A stretch of 31,763 nt of DNA from the IMG/VR virus record IMGVR_UViG_3300037294_000038, positions 1 through 31,763 of that record. The stretch is one strand, 5' to 3'. A program made the position numbers and the translations under genes. The notes below the pieces were generated by a model, which saw only the letters and a list, made by a program, of their open reading frames with translations, did no database searches and had not been told where the DNA came from. Positions 12,917-21,969 of the stretch are shown here, piece by piece. Positions within the stretch are counted from its first letter, which is position 1; the number at the start of each line of letters is the position of its first letter. Origin of the DNA: a virus.

Positions 12917-12978
12917 GAATTGCTGACTTATCAGCACACCGAGCTAAACGGATTTTTGGCAGTAGGGGTTTAAGATGA
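12901..12978 (+). CDS. Possible 25-aa microORF bridging to the scaffold gene
   Basis: ATG 12901 lies inside the previous gene's last codons and gives MEDILRIADLSAHRAKRIFG SRGLR; its stop overlaps the scaffold ATG as ATGA. It exactly fills the space between two genes, and its last codons carry the scaffold Shine-Dalgarno (AGGGG). Weak own ribosome-binding site. Could be a coupling leader or chance. Confidence 0.3.
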   Translation: MEDILRIADLSAHRAKRIFGSRGLR

Positions 12979-13931
12979 GCGAAAACATGACACCCGATTC
13001 GGGTAATGGTACGCTGACGGTAGATAGTGCCGCTGGTGCGATGCTTGGTTTGATGGGCGGTGATGACTCGCAAGAGCAACAGGTAGCCGAACATGAAAGC
13101 GAAGAGATTGCAACTGAGTCTGGGGTTCAAGAGTATGCAACCGATGACAGCGAAGAGGAAGAGGGCGAACAAGTTGAGCAACCAAAATATCGCGTCAGAG
13201 TTTCGGGCGAAGATATAGAGGTCACGCAAGACGAATTAGTCCGAGGATATCAACGCGAGGCAGACTACACAAAGAAAACCCAAGCACTTGCAGAAGCGCG
13301 TAAATCTCTGGATACGGAGAAAGCGGGCGTAGAGCAAGCAAAAGGATTAAGAGATACATACGCGCAACGTTTAGGAATGATTGAGCAGATGCTCACAAAC
13401 CAAAACAAAGCCGAGAATCTTGATGAGTTAAAAGATATAGACCCGATTGGGTATGCTGTAAAAGTAGCAGAGCTGTCACAGCGCAAAGATCAATTGCAAG
13501 CTATTCAATTCGAACGTCAACGCATTGCCGAACAGCAACAAGCGGAACACAAAGAAATGATTGGCAAACATGTTGCGCTAGAGGCTGAGAAGTTATCTGC
13601 TTACATACCTGAATTTTTAGACCCTGAAAAAGGCGAAACAGTCCGCAAAGACATTCGTAATTTTGCTAAGTCTATTGGGTGGACAGATCAAGAGTTGGCT
13701 AGTGTTTATGATTCTCGAGCTGTTATGACACTTTACAAAGCAATGCAGTACGACAAGTTAATAGCATCAAAACCGGGTATGCAAAAGAAAGTTTCTCAAG
13801 CACCCAAAATGCTAAAAGCAGGCGTATCACAAGGCAAAGGGGCGTCAGAACAGAGTAAAGCAAACATGCAACAATTGCGACGCACAGGCAGGGTTGCCGA
13901 TGCCGCTAACGTTTTTGAACAATTCATATAA
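12975..13931 (+). CDS. Capsid scaffolding protein
   Basis: A 318-residue, charged, helical protein between portal and capsid, the standard place for scaffold. Residues about 30-68 are acidic (DDSQEQQVAEHESEE, DDSEEEEGEQVEQ); the middle is one long coiled coil (TKKTQALAEARKSLDTEKAG, IQFERQRIAEQQQAEHKEM); the C-terminus is basic (KKVSQAPKMLKAG, QLRRTGRVADAANVFEQFI), the end that contacts the coat in P22. No protease is encoded nearby, so it probably leaves the procapsid intact. ATG 12975 overlaps the microORF stop and follows AGGGG. Confidence 0.85.
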   Translation: MSENMTPDSGNGTLTVDSAAGAMLGLMGGDDSQEQQVAEHESEEIATESGVQEYATDDSEEEEGEQVEQPKYRVRVSGEDIEVTQDELVRGYQREADYTKKTQALAEARKSLDTEKAGVEQAKGLRDTYAQRLGMIEQMLTNQNKAENLDELKDIDPIGYAVKVAELSQRKDQLQAIQFERQRIAEQQQAEHKEMIGKHVALEAEKLSAYIPEFLDPEKGETVRKDIRNFAKSIGWTDQELASVYDSRAVMTLYKAMQYDKLIASKPGMQKKVSQAPKMLKAGVSQGKGASEQSKANMQQLRRTGRVADAANVFEQFI

Positions 13932-13940
13932 GGATTTATC

Positions 13941-14885
13941 ATGCCTACATTTACCGCACACACTGCCATTGGGCAACGTGAAGATTTAAGCGATGTTATT
14001 TATAACATTTCACCAACCGAGACACCACTTTTAAATACGCTGGCACGTGGCAAAGCTACTGCCGTCTATCACGAGTGGCAGACTGACAGCCTTACTGCTG
14101 TCAACACATCTAACGCAGCAGTTGAGGGTGCAGACGCATCTTCAGCCACTTTGTCACCAACAGTTCGCCTAGGTAACTATTGCCAAATTGTGCAAAAGAC
14201 TATTCAAGTCTCTGGCACGCTTGACTCGGTTAACAAGGCTGGTCGCAAGAGTGAAAAAGCATACCAACTTGCCCGTGCTTCTAGCGAGTTAAAGCGTGAC
14301 ATCGAGGGCATTCTTTGCTCAAACCAAGCAAGCTCGGCAGGCTCTAGCAGTGTTGCTCGCAAGCTAGGTTCTGTATTGGCTTGGCTTGACAGCAATACAT
14401 CGGTTGGTACTGACGGTGCTGACCCTACTACTATTGGCTCAACTACTCGTACAGATGGCACAGTCCGAGAGTTTACTGAAACACTGTTAAAAACTGTTAT
14501 TGCAAGCGTTTACGTTAACGGTGGCATGCCTAAAGTTTTAATGGTTGGCGCAGCAGGTAAGCAGAAAGTATCAACCTTTGCTGGTATCGCTCAGCAACGA
14601 TACATGGCCCCAGCCGATGCACCAACGACTATCATTGGCGCAGCGGATATTTATTTGTCAGACTTCGGTTCAGTTTCTGTCGTACCTAACAGGTTCATGC
14701 GTGTGCGTGACGCTTTGGTGCTAGACCCTGAGTACGCAGCAGTTGCTTACTTACGCCCATTCGCTACAAATGAATTGGCAAAGACTGGTGACAGCGAAAA
14801 GACTCAGATTCTTGCTGAGTTAACCTTAGAAATGCGTAACGAAGCTGCACATGGTGGCGTGTTTGATTTAGACATGGCGCTTTAA
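13941..14885 (+). CDS. Major capsid protein (SU10-type, DUF5309)
   Basis: HK97-fold coat protein of the SU10/DUF5309 type, 314 aa. The start is characteristic: AIGQREDLSDVIYNISPTET PLLNTLARGKAT, then YHEWQTDSLTAV..NAAVEGADA, IVQKTIQVSGTLDSVNKAGR (E-loop/spine region) and SELKRDIEGILCSNQASSAG. The C-terminal half has the expected RVRDALVLDPEYAAVAYLRPF and ends in ELTLEMRNEAAHGGVFDL. AAGGATTTATC precedes the ATG. A strong GC-rich hairpin lies just after the stop. Confidence 0.93.
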   Translation: MPTFTAHTAIGQREDLSDVIYNISPTETPLLNTLARGKATAVYHEWQTDSLTAVNTSNAAVEGADASSATLSPTVRLGNYCQIVQKTIQVSGTLDSVNKAGRKSEKAYQLARASSELKRDIEGILCSNQASSAGSSSVARKLGSVLAWLDSNTSVGTDGADPTTIGSTTRTDGTVREFTETLLKTVIASVYVNGGMPKVLMVGAAGKQKVSTFAGIAQQRYMAPADAPTTIIGAADIYLSDFGSVSVVPNRFMRVRDALVLDPEYAAVAYLRPFATNELAKTGDSEKTQILAELTLEMRNEAAHGGVFDLDMAL

Positions 14886-14894
14886 CCTTAAGAT

Positions 14895-14916
14895 GGGCGG
14901 GGGGAAACTCTCGCCC
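14895..14916 (+). terminator. GNRA-capped hairpin after the capsid gene (attenuator or mRNA end stabiliser)
   Basis: GGGCGGGGG (14895-14903), GAAA loop (14904-14907), CTCTCGCCC (14908-14916): nine pairs including two G-U, capped by a stable GNRA tetraloop. Followed by TAATTAAAAT, not a real U tract, so at most a leaky terminator. Placement directly after the most expressed virion gene suggests mRNA 3'-end protection or partial termination. Confidence 0.6.
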
Positions 14917-14926
14917 TAATTAAAAT

Positions 14927-15247
14927 ATGAACAAAATATTAAATGTTGATGAATTTGCAGGTAGACACACCGTTGCCCATTCAGATGGCGATGGTGGTTT
15001 AATACTAGAAACAAAACAAGATGTTAGCCATATAATTGAGGCTAACAAATTAATGTTTAATCAAGTAAAATCACAAGATAAGTACGGTGATATGACGCAC
15101 GTTGCTCGGTTGCCATTGACAGTAATAGATGACTTAAACCGCAAAGGTATTATGCGTGGGTTTGCTGTTATTAATGAACCTAAAATGAAGTTGTTTTTAA
15201 ATGACCCTGATAATCGTTTCTTTAGAACAAGACCTGGTAGAGTTTAA
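14927..15247 (+). CDS. Conserved phage head-region protein (106 aa)
   Basis: A 106-residue soluble protein: DGDGGLILETKQDVSHIIEA NKLMFNQ..., then DMTHVARLPLTVIDDLNRKG and a highly conserved-looking end LNDPDNRFFRTRPGRV. I recall this family as very common just downstream of capsid genes in phages with SU10/T7-like heads, with no firm function. A head-completion or connector-associated role is plausible from position only. Confidence 0.75.
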   Translation: MNKILNVDEFAGRHTVAHSDGDGGLILETKQDVSHIIEANKLMFNQVKSQDKYGDMTHVARLPLTVIDDLNRKGIMRGFAVINEPKMKLFLNDPDNRFFRTRPGRV

Positions 15248-15262
15248 TTTTATGGAAATACT

Positions 15263-15883
15263 ATGGGCATAACGAACTACACAGACTTACAGTCTACGAT
15301 TGCGAGTTACCTTGCGCGTTCTGATTTGACTGCTCAGATACCTGACTTTATACGATTAGCAGAAGTGCGCCTTAGACGTGATATACGGATACGGCAAATG
15401 CTAAATTCTTCGACCACCACGACTACTGGTGGAGATGACACAATATCGTTGCCGATTGATTTTTTAGAGTTGCGTGATCTATTTGTTGTCACCAACCCAA
15501 TACGTGATTTGAAATATTTATCACCTAGCATATTTTCTAGAAATGGGCGCGTAACCGAATCAGGTTTGCCTGTTTTTTATACTATCATTGCAAACGAGTT
15601 TAAGTTTGCACCAACTCCTGATGCTGAATACACAGTACAAATGTTGTATTACGCATCTCCAAGCTATTTAACAGATACAAATCAAAGCAATGTTTTTCTT
15701 GCTTACTGTCCAGATTTATTACTATATGGAGCTTTAATTGAAGCAGAACCATATTTAATGAATGATGCCCGAATTCAACTGTGGGCTGGAATGTATGATC
15801 GTGGATTATCATCACTAACAAGTGCCGATGATTCATCTGAGCATAGTGCTGTCCCATTAACAATGACTTTATCCGCGAGGTAA
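15263..15883 (+). CDS. Head-tail adaptor protein (SU10 adaptor type)
   Basis: A 206-residue protein starting GITNYTDLQSTIASYLARSD LTAQIPDFIRLAEVRLRRDI, the classic N-terminus of the SU10-type adaptor family that binds beneath the portal. The middle has DTISLPIDFLELRDLFV and RVTESGLPVFYTIIANEFKF, then the C-terminal helical bundle PDLLLYGALIEAEPYLMNDA. Comparable to gp4/gp6 connector proteins. Position after capsid fits. Confidence 0.85.
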   Translation: MGITNYTDLQSTIASYLARSDLTAQIPDFIRLAEVRLRRDIRIRQMLNSSTTTTTGGDDTISLPIDFLELRDLFVVTNPIRDLKYLSPSIFSRNGRVTESGLPVFYTIIANEFKFAPTPDAEYTVQMLYYASPSYLTDTNQSNVFLAYCPDLLLYGALIEAEPYLMNDARIQLWAGMYDRGLSSLTSADDSSEHSAVPLTMTLSAR

Positions 15884-15885
15884 TT

Positions 15886-16272
15886 ATGGCTGCAATGTCG
15901 AACTTCCTAGAAAACGCTTTAATCAATGCTACTCTGCGTAACACCACTTACACAAGCCCTGCTGTTGTGTACGTTGGTTTATACATTACTGACCCAACAG
16001 ATGCAAATACTGGTACGCAAGTAACTGGTGGTTCTTATGCACGACAAGCAGCAACGTTTGGTGCGCCAGCAGACGGTGGTTCTACCACTACTGCTGATAT
16101 TACATTTCCTACTGCAACGGCTGATTGGGGAACTATTCCTTACTTCGCTATATTTGATGCCGTATCGGCTGGCAATATGCTGTATCACGGTGAGCTTAAC
16201 AATAGCAAAACCATACAGACTGGCGACATCTTAAAAATTGAGACAGGTAACTTAACAGTAACCTTAGCTTAA
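15886..16272 (+). CDS. Conserved structural protein, beta-rich (128 aa)
   Basis: A 128-residue beta-rich protein widely found in phage structural modules: NFLENALINATLRNTTYTSP AVVYVGLYITDPTD, GGSYARQAATFGAPADGG, then ITFPTATADWGTIPYFAIFD and GELNNSKTIQTGDILKIETG. Likely a tail-fibre- or head-fibre-associated virion protein; the exact role is not established. GAGG precedes the ATG, two bases after the adaptor stop. Confidence 0.75.
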   Translation: MAAMSNFLENALINATLRNTTYTSPAVVYVGLYITDPTDANTGTQVTGGSYARQAATFGAPADGGSTTTADITFPTATADWGTIPYFAIFDAVSAGNMLYHGELNNSKTIQTGDILKIETGNLTVTLA

Positions 16273-16282
16273 AGGTAATGAA

Positions 16283-16789
16283 ATGGCTATCAATATTGCA
16301 GACCGAGTTAAAGAAACGAGCGTTACTAACGGCACAGGTTCAGTAACGCTTGGCGGTGCTGTAACTGGCTACCAGTCATTTGCAACAATTGGAAACGGCA
16401 ACGAGTGTTATTACACGATTGTTAATGTAGCTGTTGCAACTGAATGGGAAGTTGGGATTGGTACATACATATCTGCGGGTACTTTACTATTGCGCAACAC
16501 GGTACTATCGTCATCTAATGCTGGTGCGCTAGTATCGTTTTCTGCTGGCAACAAAGAAGTGTTTGTAACTTACCCTGCTCAACAAGCTGTAACCCAAGCA
16601 GGATTATTGTTAGATATCGGCACAGACCCGAACCAGATACCACTGAATCAGTTTTTAGGCACAATGGCTTATCAAGATTTACCTAATGTTGAGCTATCTT
16701 TGCGCCCAACGATTCCACTGACAACGCCATCGGTTCAAGATGTGATTGATGCCTTGATTGCGCTTGGTCTTGTTACGCAGGCGGATTAA
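16283..16789 (+). CDS. Conserved structural protein (168 aa)
   Basis: A beta-rich virion-type protein. Residues 1-100 follow a recurrent phage pattern: DRVKETSVTNGTGSVTLGGA VTGYQSFATIGNGNECYYTI, EWEVGIGTY, TVLSSSNAGALVSFSAGNKE VFVTYPA. Residues 110-168 form a second short domain with NQFLGTMAYQD, found in fibre and decoration proteins, and a helical end (TPSVQDVIDALIALGLV). Likely tail or fibre attachment component; no precise assignment. Confidence 0.7.
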   Translation: MAINIADRVKETSVTNGTGSVTLGGAVTGYQSFATIGNGNECYYTIVNVAVATEWEVGIGTYISAGTLLLRNTVLSSSNAGALVSFSAGNKEVFVTYPAQQAVTQAGLLLDIGTDPNQIPLNQFLGTMAYQDLPNVELSLRPTIPLTTPSVQDVIDALIALGLVTQAD

Positions 16790-16791
16790 AA

Positions 16792-17028
16792 ATGTCATTT
16801 AAAGATATCGACAAACAAATACACTTTTTTAGCGGTCTAGCCTTATGCCTAGCTGTAGCTCTATTCTTTGGTGCATACGCTGGATTAGCTGTGGCTGTAC
16901 TAGCGGGTCTTGGCAAAGAGGTATACGACAACTATGGGCGTGGTGCACCTGACATTTACGATGCTGTAGCAACGGCAGTTGGCGGTGCGCTTGGCTTTGT
17001 ACTAATAATGATTGCGGAGGCTCTATGA
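16792..17028 (+). CDS. Small two-helix membrane protein (78 aa)
   Basis: Two hydrophobic segments: [20 protein letters not shown] (residues 10-29, continuing to AVAVLAGLG) and [20 protein letters not shown] (about 58-77), separated by a charged [17 protein letters not shown] loop. The KE-x-D...GxGxPDxxDa loop recurs in small phage membrane proteins next to tail-fibre genes. Its role is unknown; holin-like or exclusion functions are possible, but a better holin candidate lies in the lysis cassette. Its last codons contain the GGAGG of the tail-fibre gene. Confidence 0.65.
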   Translation: MSFKDIDKQIHFFSGLALCLAVALFFGAYAGLAVAVLAGLGKEVYDNYGRGAPDIYDAVATAVGGALGFVLIMIAEAL

Positions 17029-19340
17029 GCATTAAAAACAATTTCCCAAACGTGCGACCATCTCTTACGGTTGACTTTAGAAACTCAGAAACAGTAGACC
17101 CGCGCATCGTAACCGCACGAGCAAGTACAGCGACGTACACAGACAAGTTTGGTATTATCAAGACTGCTGTCGCTAATGAGCCGAGGATTACTTTTGATGC
17201 TGTGACAGGTGAATGTTTAGGGTTGATGCGGGAAGCGCAGAGGACTAATCTAGTATTAAGGAGTGAGGAGTTTGATAATGCAAGTTGGGGTAAATCAGGA
17301 ACTACAGTTACACCAAACGTAATTATTGCCCCTGATGGTACGTTAACTACCGACAAATTAATTGAAACTGCAACAACAGGATTTCATTCAATTAATCAAA
17401 TGGCTGGAACTGTTGGTGTTGCAAAAGTTTTTTCAATTTATGCTAAATATGCTGAAAGACAAAGTATTGTATTGGGTGTTGTTGGAATATTAGCGATTAG
17501 CTATAACTTAACAAATGGCGCAATTACTATTATTGTTGGTGGTGCAAGTGTGCTTGCTAGTGGCGTAGAAGTAGCTGGCAACGGGTGGTATAGATGCTGG
17601 TTCTCTACAACAGCAGTTAAATTCCAAGTTTTCCCTGCTATTGGTTCAACTTACAATTATGCTGGAAACGGCACTTCAGGCATCTACCTATGGGGCGCAC
17701 AACTCGAAGCAGGCTCTTACCCATCTTCCTACATCGAAACCGAAGCCTCTCAAGTTACCCGTGCGGCAGACGCTTTCACGCTCTCAGGCGCAAACTTTAC
17801 CCAATGGTATAACCAAAGCGGTCAAGGCACACTTGTAGCAGACGTAGACACACCTGAATCAGGCATCATTGTCACAGCGGGTACTGCTAACCTTCGTGCG
17901 CCTGTTATCGCTGACCGTTCTTACGGCTTACCCTTTTATCCAACGGCTACCACTTCACTAACTTTAGGTGTTGGTACACATAAGAAACTAAGCTACTACC
18001 CTGCCGATGTTGAGTACAGAAACCTGATCACACTTGTCAATGCACCGTCTAATGCTTTCGTGATGACCGTGTTTATCAGTGCAGACGGTGGTACATTCCA
18101 ATGGCCTAATCGCACGGGTACTCGTGACGCAGTTATTAATTGGGGTGATGGTACTAGTGTTACATCTACAGGCGACTTGACTGCTAAGACTTATGCGCTT
18201 GCGGGTTATTACGATATCAGTGTGACGGGTACATACACAGCACCATTCTTTAATAATGGTGGTGACAGGCTTAAATGCGTTGATGTTCGTCAATGGGGTA
18301 GCGTTACGGGTATGACTACTTGGAATGCATCCTTTAGGGGTTGTAATAATTTAGTTGGGACAGCTACTGACGCACCTGTTTTAATTGGCGCGGTAAATAG
18401 TATGTTTGAAGGCTGTACAGTATTTAACGGTGCTATTGGTAACTGGAATACAAGTGCAGTTACTACTATGGCTACTATGTTCCAAATCGCGCCAGCATTT
18501 AACCAAGACATCGGTTCGTGGAACACAAGTGCAGTTACTAGTATGATTAGTATGTTCAACACTGCATCAGCATTTAACCAATACATTGGTAACTGGAACA
18601 CAGGCGCAGTTACTAGTATGATTAGTATGTTCCTAAGCGCGACAGCATTTAATCAAAACATTGGTTCGTGGAATACAAGTGCAGTTACTAATATGACTAA
18701 TATGTTCCTAAGCGCGACAGCATTTAACAACGGCGGAAGTGCAAGTATTAACAACTGGAACACAGGTGCAGTTACTGCTATGCAAGGTATGTTCAGCAGT
18801 GCATCATCGTTTAACCAAAACATCGGTTCGTGGAACACAGGTGCAGTTACTAGTATGGCTAATATGTTCCAAAGTGCGACAGCATTTAACCAAGACATCG
18901 GTTCTTGGAACACAAGTGCAGTTACTAGTATGCAAACTATGTTTAACACTGCATCAGCATTTAACAACGGTGGTAGTGCAACTATAAACAACTGGAACAC
19001 AGGTGCAGTTACTAGTATGTCCTTTATGTTCCAAGGTGCAACAGTATTTAATCAGAACATTGGTTCTTGGAACACAGGTGCAGTTACTAATATGCAAAGT
19101 ATGTTCAACGCTGCATCAGCATTTAACCAAAACATTGGTTCTTGGAACACGGGTGCAGTTACTGTTATGGCTAATATGTTCCTAAGCGCGACAGCATTTA
19201 ATCAAGACTTATCTGTTTGGGTTACAGGTCTAACAGCACAGCCAATTAACTTCTCAACAAGCGCAAACGCTACTTTCGCTAACAACGCTAATGGGCTTAA
19301 GCCATACCTCTCGGGTGGCGTAATTCAAATCAACACATAA
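17025..19340 (+). CDS. Tail fibre / receptor-binding protein with lectin-like, PKD-like and DUF285 repeat domains
   Basis: A 771-residue adhesin. N-terminus: [20 protein letters not shown] plus a region typical of phage fibres. Residues about 70-235: carbohydrate-binding-like jelly roll with [31 protein letters not shown] and [20 protein letters not shown]. Residues about 365-415: PKD-like domain ([11 protein letters not shown]... [12 protein letters not shown]). Residues 460-717: ten tandem 25- or 29-residue DUF285/BspA-like repeats ([18 protein letters not shown]), then a degenerate eleventh and a short tail. DUF285 repeats fold as a leucine-rich-like solenoid. This is the probable host-recognition protein and the most evolvable part of the genome. 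GGAGG precedes ATG 17025. Confidence 0.85.
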   Translation: MSIKNNFPNVRPSLTVDFRNSETVDPRIVTARASTATYTDKFGIIKTAVANEPRITFDAVTGECLGLMREAQRTNLVLRSEEFDNASWGKSGTTVTPNVIIAPDGTLTTDKLIETATTGFHSINQMAGTVGVAKVFSIYAKYAERQSIVLGVVGILAISYNLTNGAITIIVGGASVLASGVEVAGNGWYRCWFSTTAVKFQVFPAIGSTYNYAGNGTSGIYLWGAQLEAGSYPSSYIETEASQVTRAADAFTLSGANFTQWYNQSGQGTLVADVDTPESGIIVTAGTANLRAPVIADRSYGLPFYPTATTSLTLGVGTHKKLSYYPADVEYRNLITLVNAPSNAFVMTVFISADGGTFQWPNRTGTRDAVINWGDGTSVTSTGDLTAKTYALAGYYDISVTGTYTAPFFNNGGDRLKCVDVRQWGSVTGMTTWNASFRGCNNLVGTATDAPVLIGAVNSMFEGCTVFNGAIGNWNTSAVTTMATMFQIAPAFNQDIGSWNTSAVTSMISMFNTASAFNQYIGNWNTGAVTSMISMFLSATAFNQNIGSWNTSAVTNMTNMFLSATAFNNGGSASINNWNTGAVTAMQGMFSSASSFNQNIGSWNTGAVTSMANMFQSATAFNQDIGSWNTSAVTSMQTMFNTASAFNNGGSATINNWNTGAVTSMSFMFQGATVFNQNIGSWNTGAVTNMQSMFNAASAFNQNIGSWNTGAVTVMANMFLSATAFNQDLSVWVTGLTAQPINFSTSANATFANNANGLKPYLSGGVIQINT
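18402..19175 (+). repeat. Ten tandem 75/87-bp coding repeats in the tail fibre
   Basis: Eight 75-bp and two 87-bp units. Each encodes MF-x3-A-x-FNQ-x-IG-x-WNT-x-AVT-x-M; the two longer units (numbers 5 and 8) carry [19 protein letters not shown] identity between units is high, with changes concentrated at the two or three residues before each MF and after it. Such arrays can expand or contract by recombination. An eleventh unit (19176 on) is degenerate. Confidence 0.9.
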
Positions 19341-19349
19341 GGACATGAC

Positions 19350-19673
19350 ATGCAAGATTTTTACCTAAAATTTGTTGACGAAGAGCAAGCACAAGAGGTG
19401 CTCTACACTAAAGTAGTAGACGAGTGGAGCGAGCCTGAAGACCCTGAGGTTGAGCCTATCCCTTTGCGTTGGCATTATGTGCCGAACTATGTAAACATTG
19501 ACACGATTGGTGTGAGCTACGAGCCTGCGCCTGACCCCGTGCCAGAGCCACCACCAGAGCCTGTACCTTACGATGGTTGGTTTGTAAATGTTAGGGTAGT
19601 TAGCGAAGACCCAGAGCCATTGTTACTGTTTAGTATCGACCCACAACCATACCAAATTAGAATTTGGGCTTAA
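19350..19673 (+). CDS. Acidic Pro-rich tail-region protein (107 aa)
   Basis: Starts MQDFYLKFVDEEQAQEVLYT and contains a Pro/Glu spacer (PEPEVEPIP..., PAPDPVPEPPPEPVPYD) before a conserved-looking GWFVNVRVVSEDPEPLLLFS end. Such proteins follow fibre genes in many phages; a fibre-assembly or spike-linked role is plausible. No catalytic motif. A GGACATG stretch before ATG 19350 is a modest Shine-Dalgarno. Confidence 0.65.
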   Translation: MQDFYLKFVDEEQAQEVLYTKVVDEWSEPEDPEVEPIPLRWHYVPNYVNIDTIGVSYEPAPDPVPEPPPEPVPYDGWFVNVRVVSEDPEPLLLFSIDPQPYQIRIWA

Positions 19674-19676
19674 ACA

Positions 19677-20267
19677 ATGTTAGGTTTCTCGCCATTATCA
19701 ACCTACCCAATATCAACAGTACCTTTGCAGGATAAGGTAAGTGCATTTGCATCAGGTGTTGCTAGTGTTAATTCTCTAGCAAACGCAAGATTTTTAATGA
19801 GTGGCGACTCACAAGTGGTTGCTTCTATTGATTTAAATGTCAGAAAAACGATGATAATCGTTGCTACAGCAACCGCAAATGCACAGGTTGATCTTAATGC
19901 TTTACGTACTACATTCTCAATCGGTGATATAAGCTCTGTTGCTGTCGTATTTATAGACGCAAATAGGTTTGCTTTTGATAATGCATCTGTTTCAGCTAGT
20001 GCGACAGTGGACGGTGATAGTATTAGGCTACGACTTGTTGCGTCATCGGTCAACGGTACGGCTACAATAGTGGCGCAACCCAGTGCAATATTCACATTTG
20101 TATCAGACATAAACGGTATTGCCGTTGCTGATTTGACACCTAATATCATAGCTTCTGCGGGTGCTAATATCAATGGTAATGCGGTCTATGTAATCAACGC
20201 TGAACTTGTTGGCGAAAATTGGTCAGTTGTGCCACAAGGTGAAAATATATGGCTACGAAGAGGTTAG
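19677..20267 (+). CDS. Beta-repeat structural protein (196 aa)
   Basis: A 196-residue protein made of alternating Ala/Val/Ser/Thr beta strands (ASGVASVNSLANARF, ATATANAQVDLNALRTT, SASATVDGDSIRLRL, VNGTATIVAQPSAIF) ending in a GENWSVVPQGENIWLRRG motif that recurs in phage virion proteins. No cysteine, no membrane segment. It overlaps the tail-hub gene by 19 bases, and that overlap carries the hub's Shine-Dalgarno. Likely fibre or head/tail decoration. Confidence 0.65.
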   Translation: MLGFSPLSTYPISTVPLQDKVSAFASGVASVNSLANARFLMSGDSQVVASIDLNVRKTMIIVATATANAQVDLNALRTTFSIGDISSVAVVFIDANRFAFDNASVSASATVDGDSIRLRLVASSVNGTATIVAQPSAIFTFVSDINGIAVADLTPNIIASAGANINGNAVYVINAELVGENWSVVPQGENIWLRRG

Positions 20268-21670
20268 TGTTAGGCGAGTGGTTGCCAGACCAGCCAGGTT
20301 TAACTGGTGCGATTACAAAAGCATTCAACGTTATCCCACTTTTAAACGGTTATGGACAACTGCCGTCTATAAAAGCGTTTTCAGACAATGCAAGCGAGCC
20401 TTTGACTAATGTTGTTGCAGGAAAGTTTGGTGACACAGTCCAGTTATTCGCCACGAGTGAAACAAAGATTTTTAAATACGACCCTAATGATTTAAGTTTA
20501 AATGATGTTTCAAAAGCGGGTGGGTATACCGCATCAAGTGGTTGGAATTTTACACAGTATGGAAAATCTTTGATCGGTGCAAACGGTTCAAACGTTTTAC
20601 AGTATTGGGAGCTAGGCGTATCTACTGCTTGGGCAGATGTGTCAGAAAGCGCACCAATTGCTAGTTTTGTAACCGTTGTGCGTGACTTTGTGGTAGCAGC
20701 GAACAACAGTAGTAACCCTAATCGCGTGTTTTGGTCGGATATAAACGATGAAACAAATTGGGTTTCTGGTGCAACGTCACAATCTGATTTTCAAGATTTA
20801 CCCGATGGCGGCAATATCCAGGGCGTAACGGGTGGCGAATTTGGGATAGTGTTCTTAGAGCGTTCAATCTATAGAATGAGCTATCAGGGTTCACCATTAT
20901 TTTTCCAATTTGATGCTATTTCAAGAACGCTAGGTTGCTATGAGCCGAATTCTATTGTGCAACAAGGTGCAAGAACGTTCTTTTTGTCAGACGATGGATT
21001 TTACGTATGCGATGGTCAAACAGTTACTGCAATCGGTGCTGAAAAAGTAGATCGATGGTTTTTTGAAGATGTCAGTGAAGGTTCATTAGATAAGATGTCG
21101 GCTGCAATTGACCCTGAACGCCATTTAATTGTGTGGTGTTACCCGAATGCAAACGCCACTCAAACCATTTTATTTTACAACTGGCAAACAGGGAAATGGT
21201 CGTTTGGAATTACAGCCGCTGATTACATAGCTACTGCCTCAACTGTTGGAACTACACTAGAACAACTTGATATCTACACAAGTTTAGAGGGTATACCCGC
21301 ATCGCTTGATTCTCGGCTATGGGCTGGTGGAAAGCCTCTATTTGCGGGTACTAGTGGCTCACAAATTATTTTATTCGGTGGCGTAGCAAGATCAGCAGAA
21401 ATCGAAACAGGAGATATTGAGGAAGGTAGTCAATCAATCGTAAAGTTAGCATACCCGCAAGTTGATGGTGGCTCTGCAAGCGTAGCTGTTGCATCAAGAT
21501 TTAGATTAGATAACTCTATAGTTTACACGACTGATATAAATGCAGATGATGAAAATAGAGTTTCATTGCGAAGCATTGGTAAATATCACAGACTTCTAAT
21601 TAAGCCTACAGGTGATTGGCAAACAATTATGGCTGTTGATATTGAAATACAGCCAGTGAGTAGTCGATAA
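20249..21670 (+). CDS. P22 gp10-like tail hub / packaged-DNA stabilisation protein
   Basis: A 473-residue beta-propeller-type protein matching the phage stabilisation family (P22 gp10), which closes the portal channel and links head to fibre or needle. Seen: GEWLPDQPGLTGAITKAFNV IPLLNGYGQLPSI at the start; repeated blade motifs (DTVQLFATSETKIFKYDPN, RVFWSDINDETNWVSG, DLPDGGNIQGVTGGEFGIVF, RSIYRMSYQGSP, TFFLSDDGFYVCDGQTVTAI, DPERHLIVWCYPNANATQTI LFYNWQTGKWSF); C-terminal beta domain. AAGGTGA lies before ATG 20249. Good match to the podovirus tail plan. Confidence 0.85.
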   Translation: MATKRLVLGEWLPDQPGLTGAITKAFNVIPLLNGYGQLPSIKAFSDNASEPLTNVVAGKFGDTVQLFATSETKIFKYDPNDLSLNDVSKAGGYTASSGWNFTQYGKSLIGANGSNVLQYWELGVSTAWADVSESAPIASFVTVVRDFVVAANNSSNPNRVFWSDINDETNWVSGATSQSDFQDLPDGGNIQGVTGGEFGIVFLERSIYRMSYQGSPLFFQFDAISRTLGCYEPNSIVQQGARTFFLSDDGFYVCDGQTVTAIGAEKVDRWFFEDVSEGSLDKMSAAIDPERHLIVWCYPNANATQTILFYNWQTGKWSFGITAADYIATASTVGTTLEQLDIYTSLEGIPASLDSRLWAGGKPLFAGTSGSQIILFGGVARSAEIETGDIEEGSQSIVKLAYPQVDGGSASVAVASRFRLDNSIVYTTDINADDENRVSLRSIGKYHRLLIKPTGDWQTIMAVDIEIQPVSSR

Positions 21671-21969
21671 TGTTTAGACGCTTGCCACAGCAAGGCGGTC
21701 AACCTAGAGACATTTCTGAGGTTGTGAACGGCATAATCGATGGCAAAACAAACAACACGGGTTCAGTAACGTTAGCAACAGGTAACACAACAATTTTGAC
21801 AGACGAGCGCATAAGTCCAAGCAGTAAGATTGTGTTAATTCCAAAGACGTCAGATTCTGCGGGTGCAACTGGCGTCTACGTATCAGTTCAAACATTTGGT
21901 TCAGCAACTATATCGGATATAGGTAATGTTTCAACTAATAAAATTTATGATTATATTGTGGTAGGTTGA
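21670..21969 (+). CDS. Small conserved tail-region protein (99 aa)
   Basis: A 99-residue protein: an N-terminal arm (FRRLPQQGGQPRDISEVVNG) and a beta domain with NTTILTDERISPSSKIVLIP and GVYVSVQTFGSATISDIGN. Its N-TT-V-D-RI-P-S-I-L-P pattern is common in short phage virion proteins beside tail-hub genes. ATG overlaps the hub stop (TAATG). Function unknown. Confidence 0.65.
   Translation: MFRRLPQQGGQPRDISEVVNGIIDGKTNNTGSVTLATGNTTILTDERISPSSKIVLIPKTSDSAGATGVYVSVQTFGSATISDIGNVSTNKIYDYIVVG

Noticed and set aside
18290-19185. Several 60-115-codon frames on both strands inside the tail fibre
   Set aside because: Periodic frames produced by the 75-bp coding repeats; sequences are repeat artefacts.
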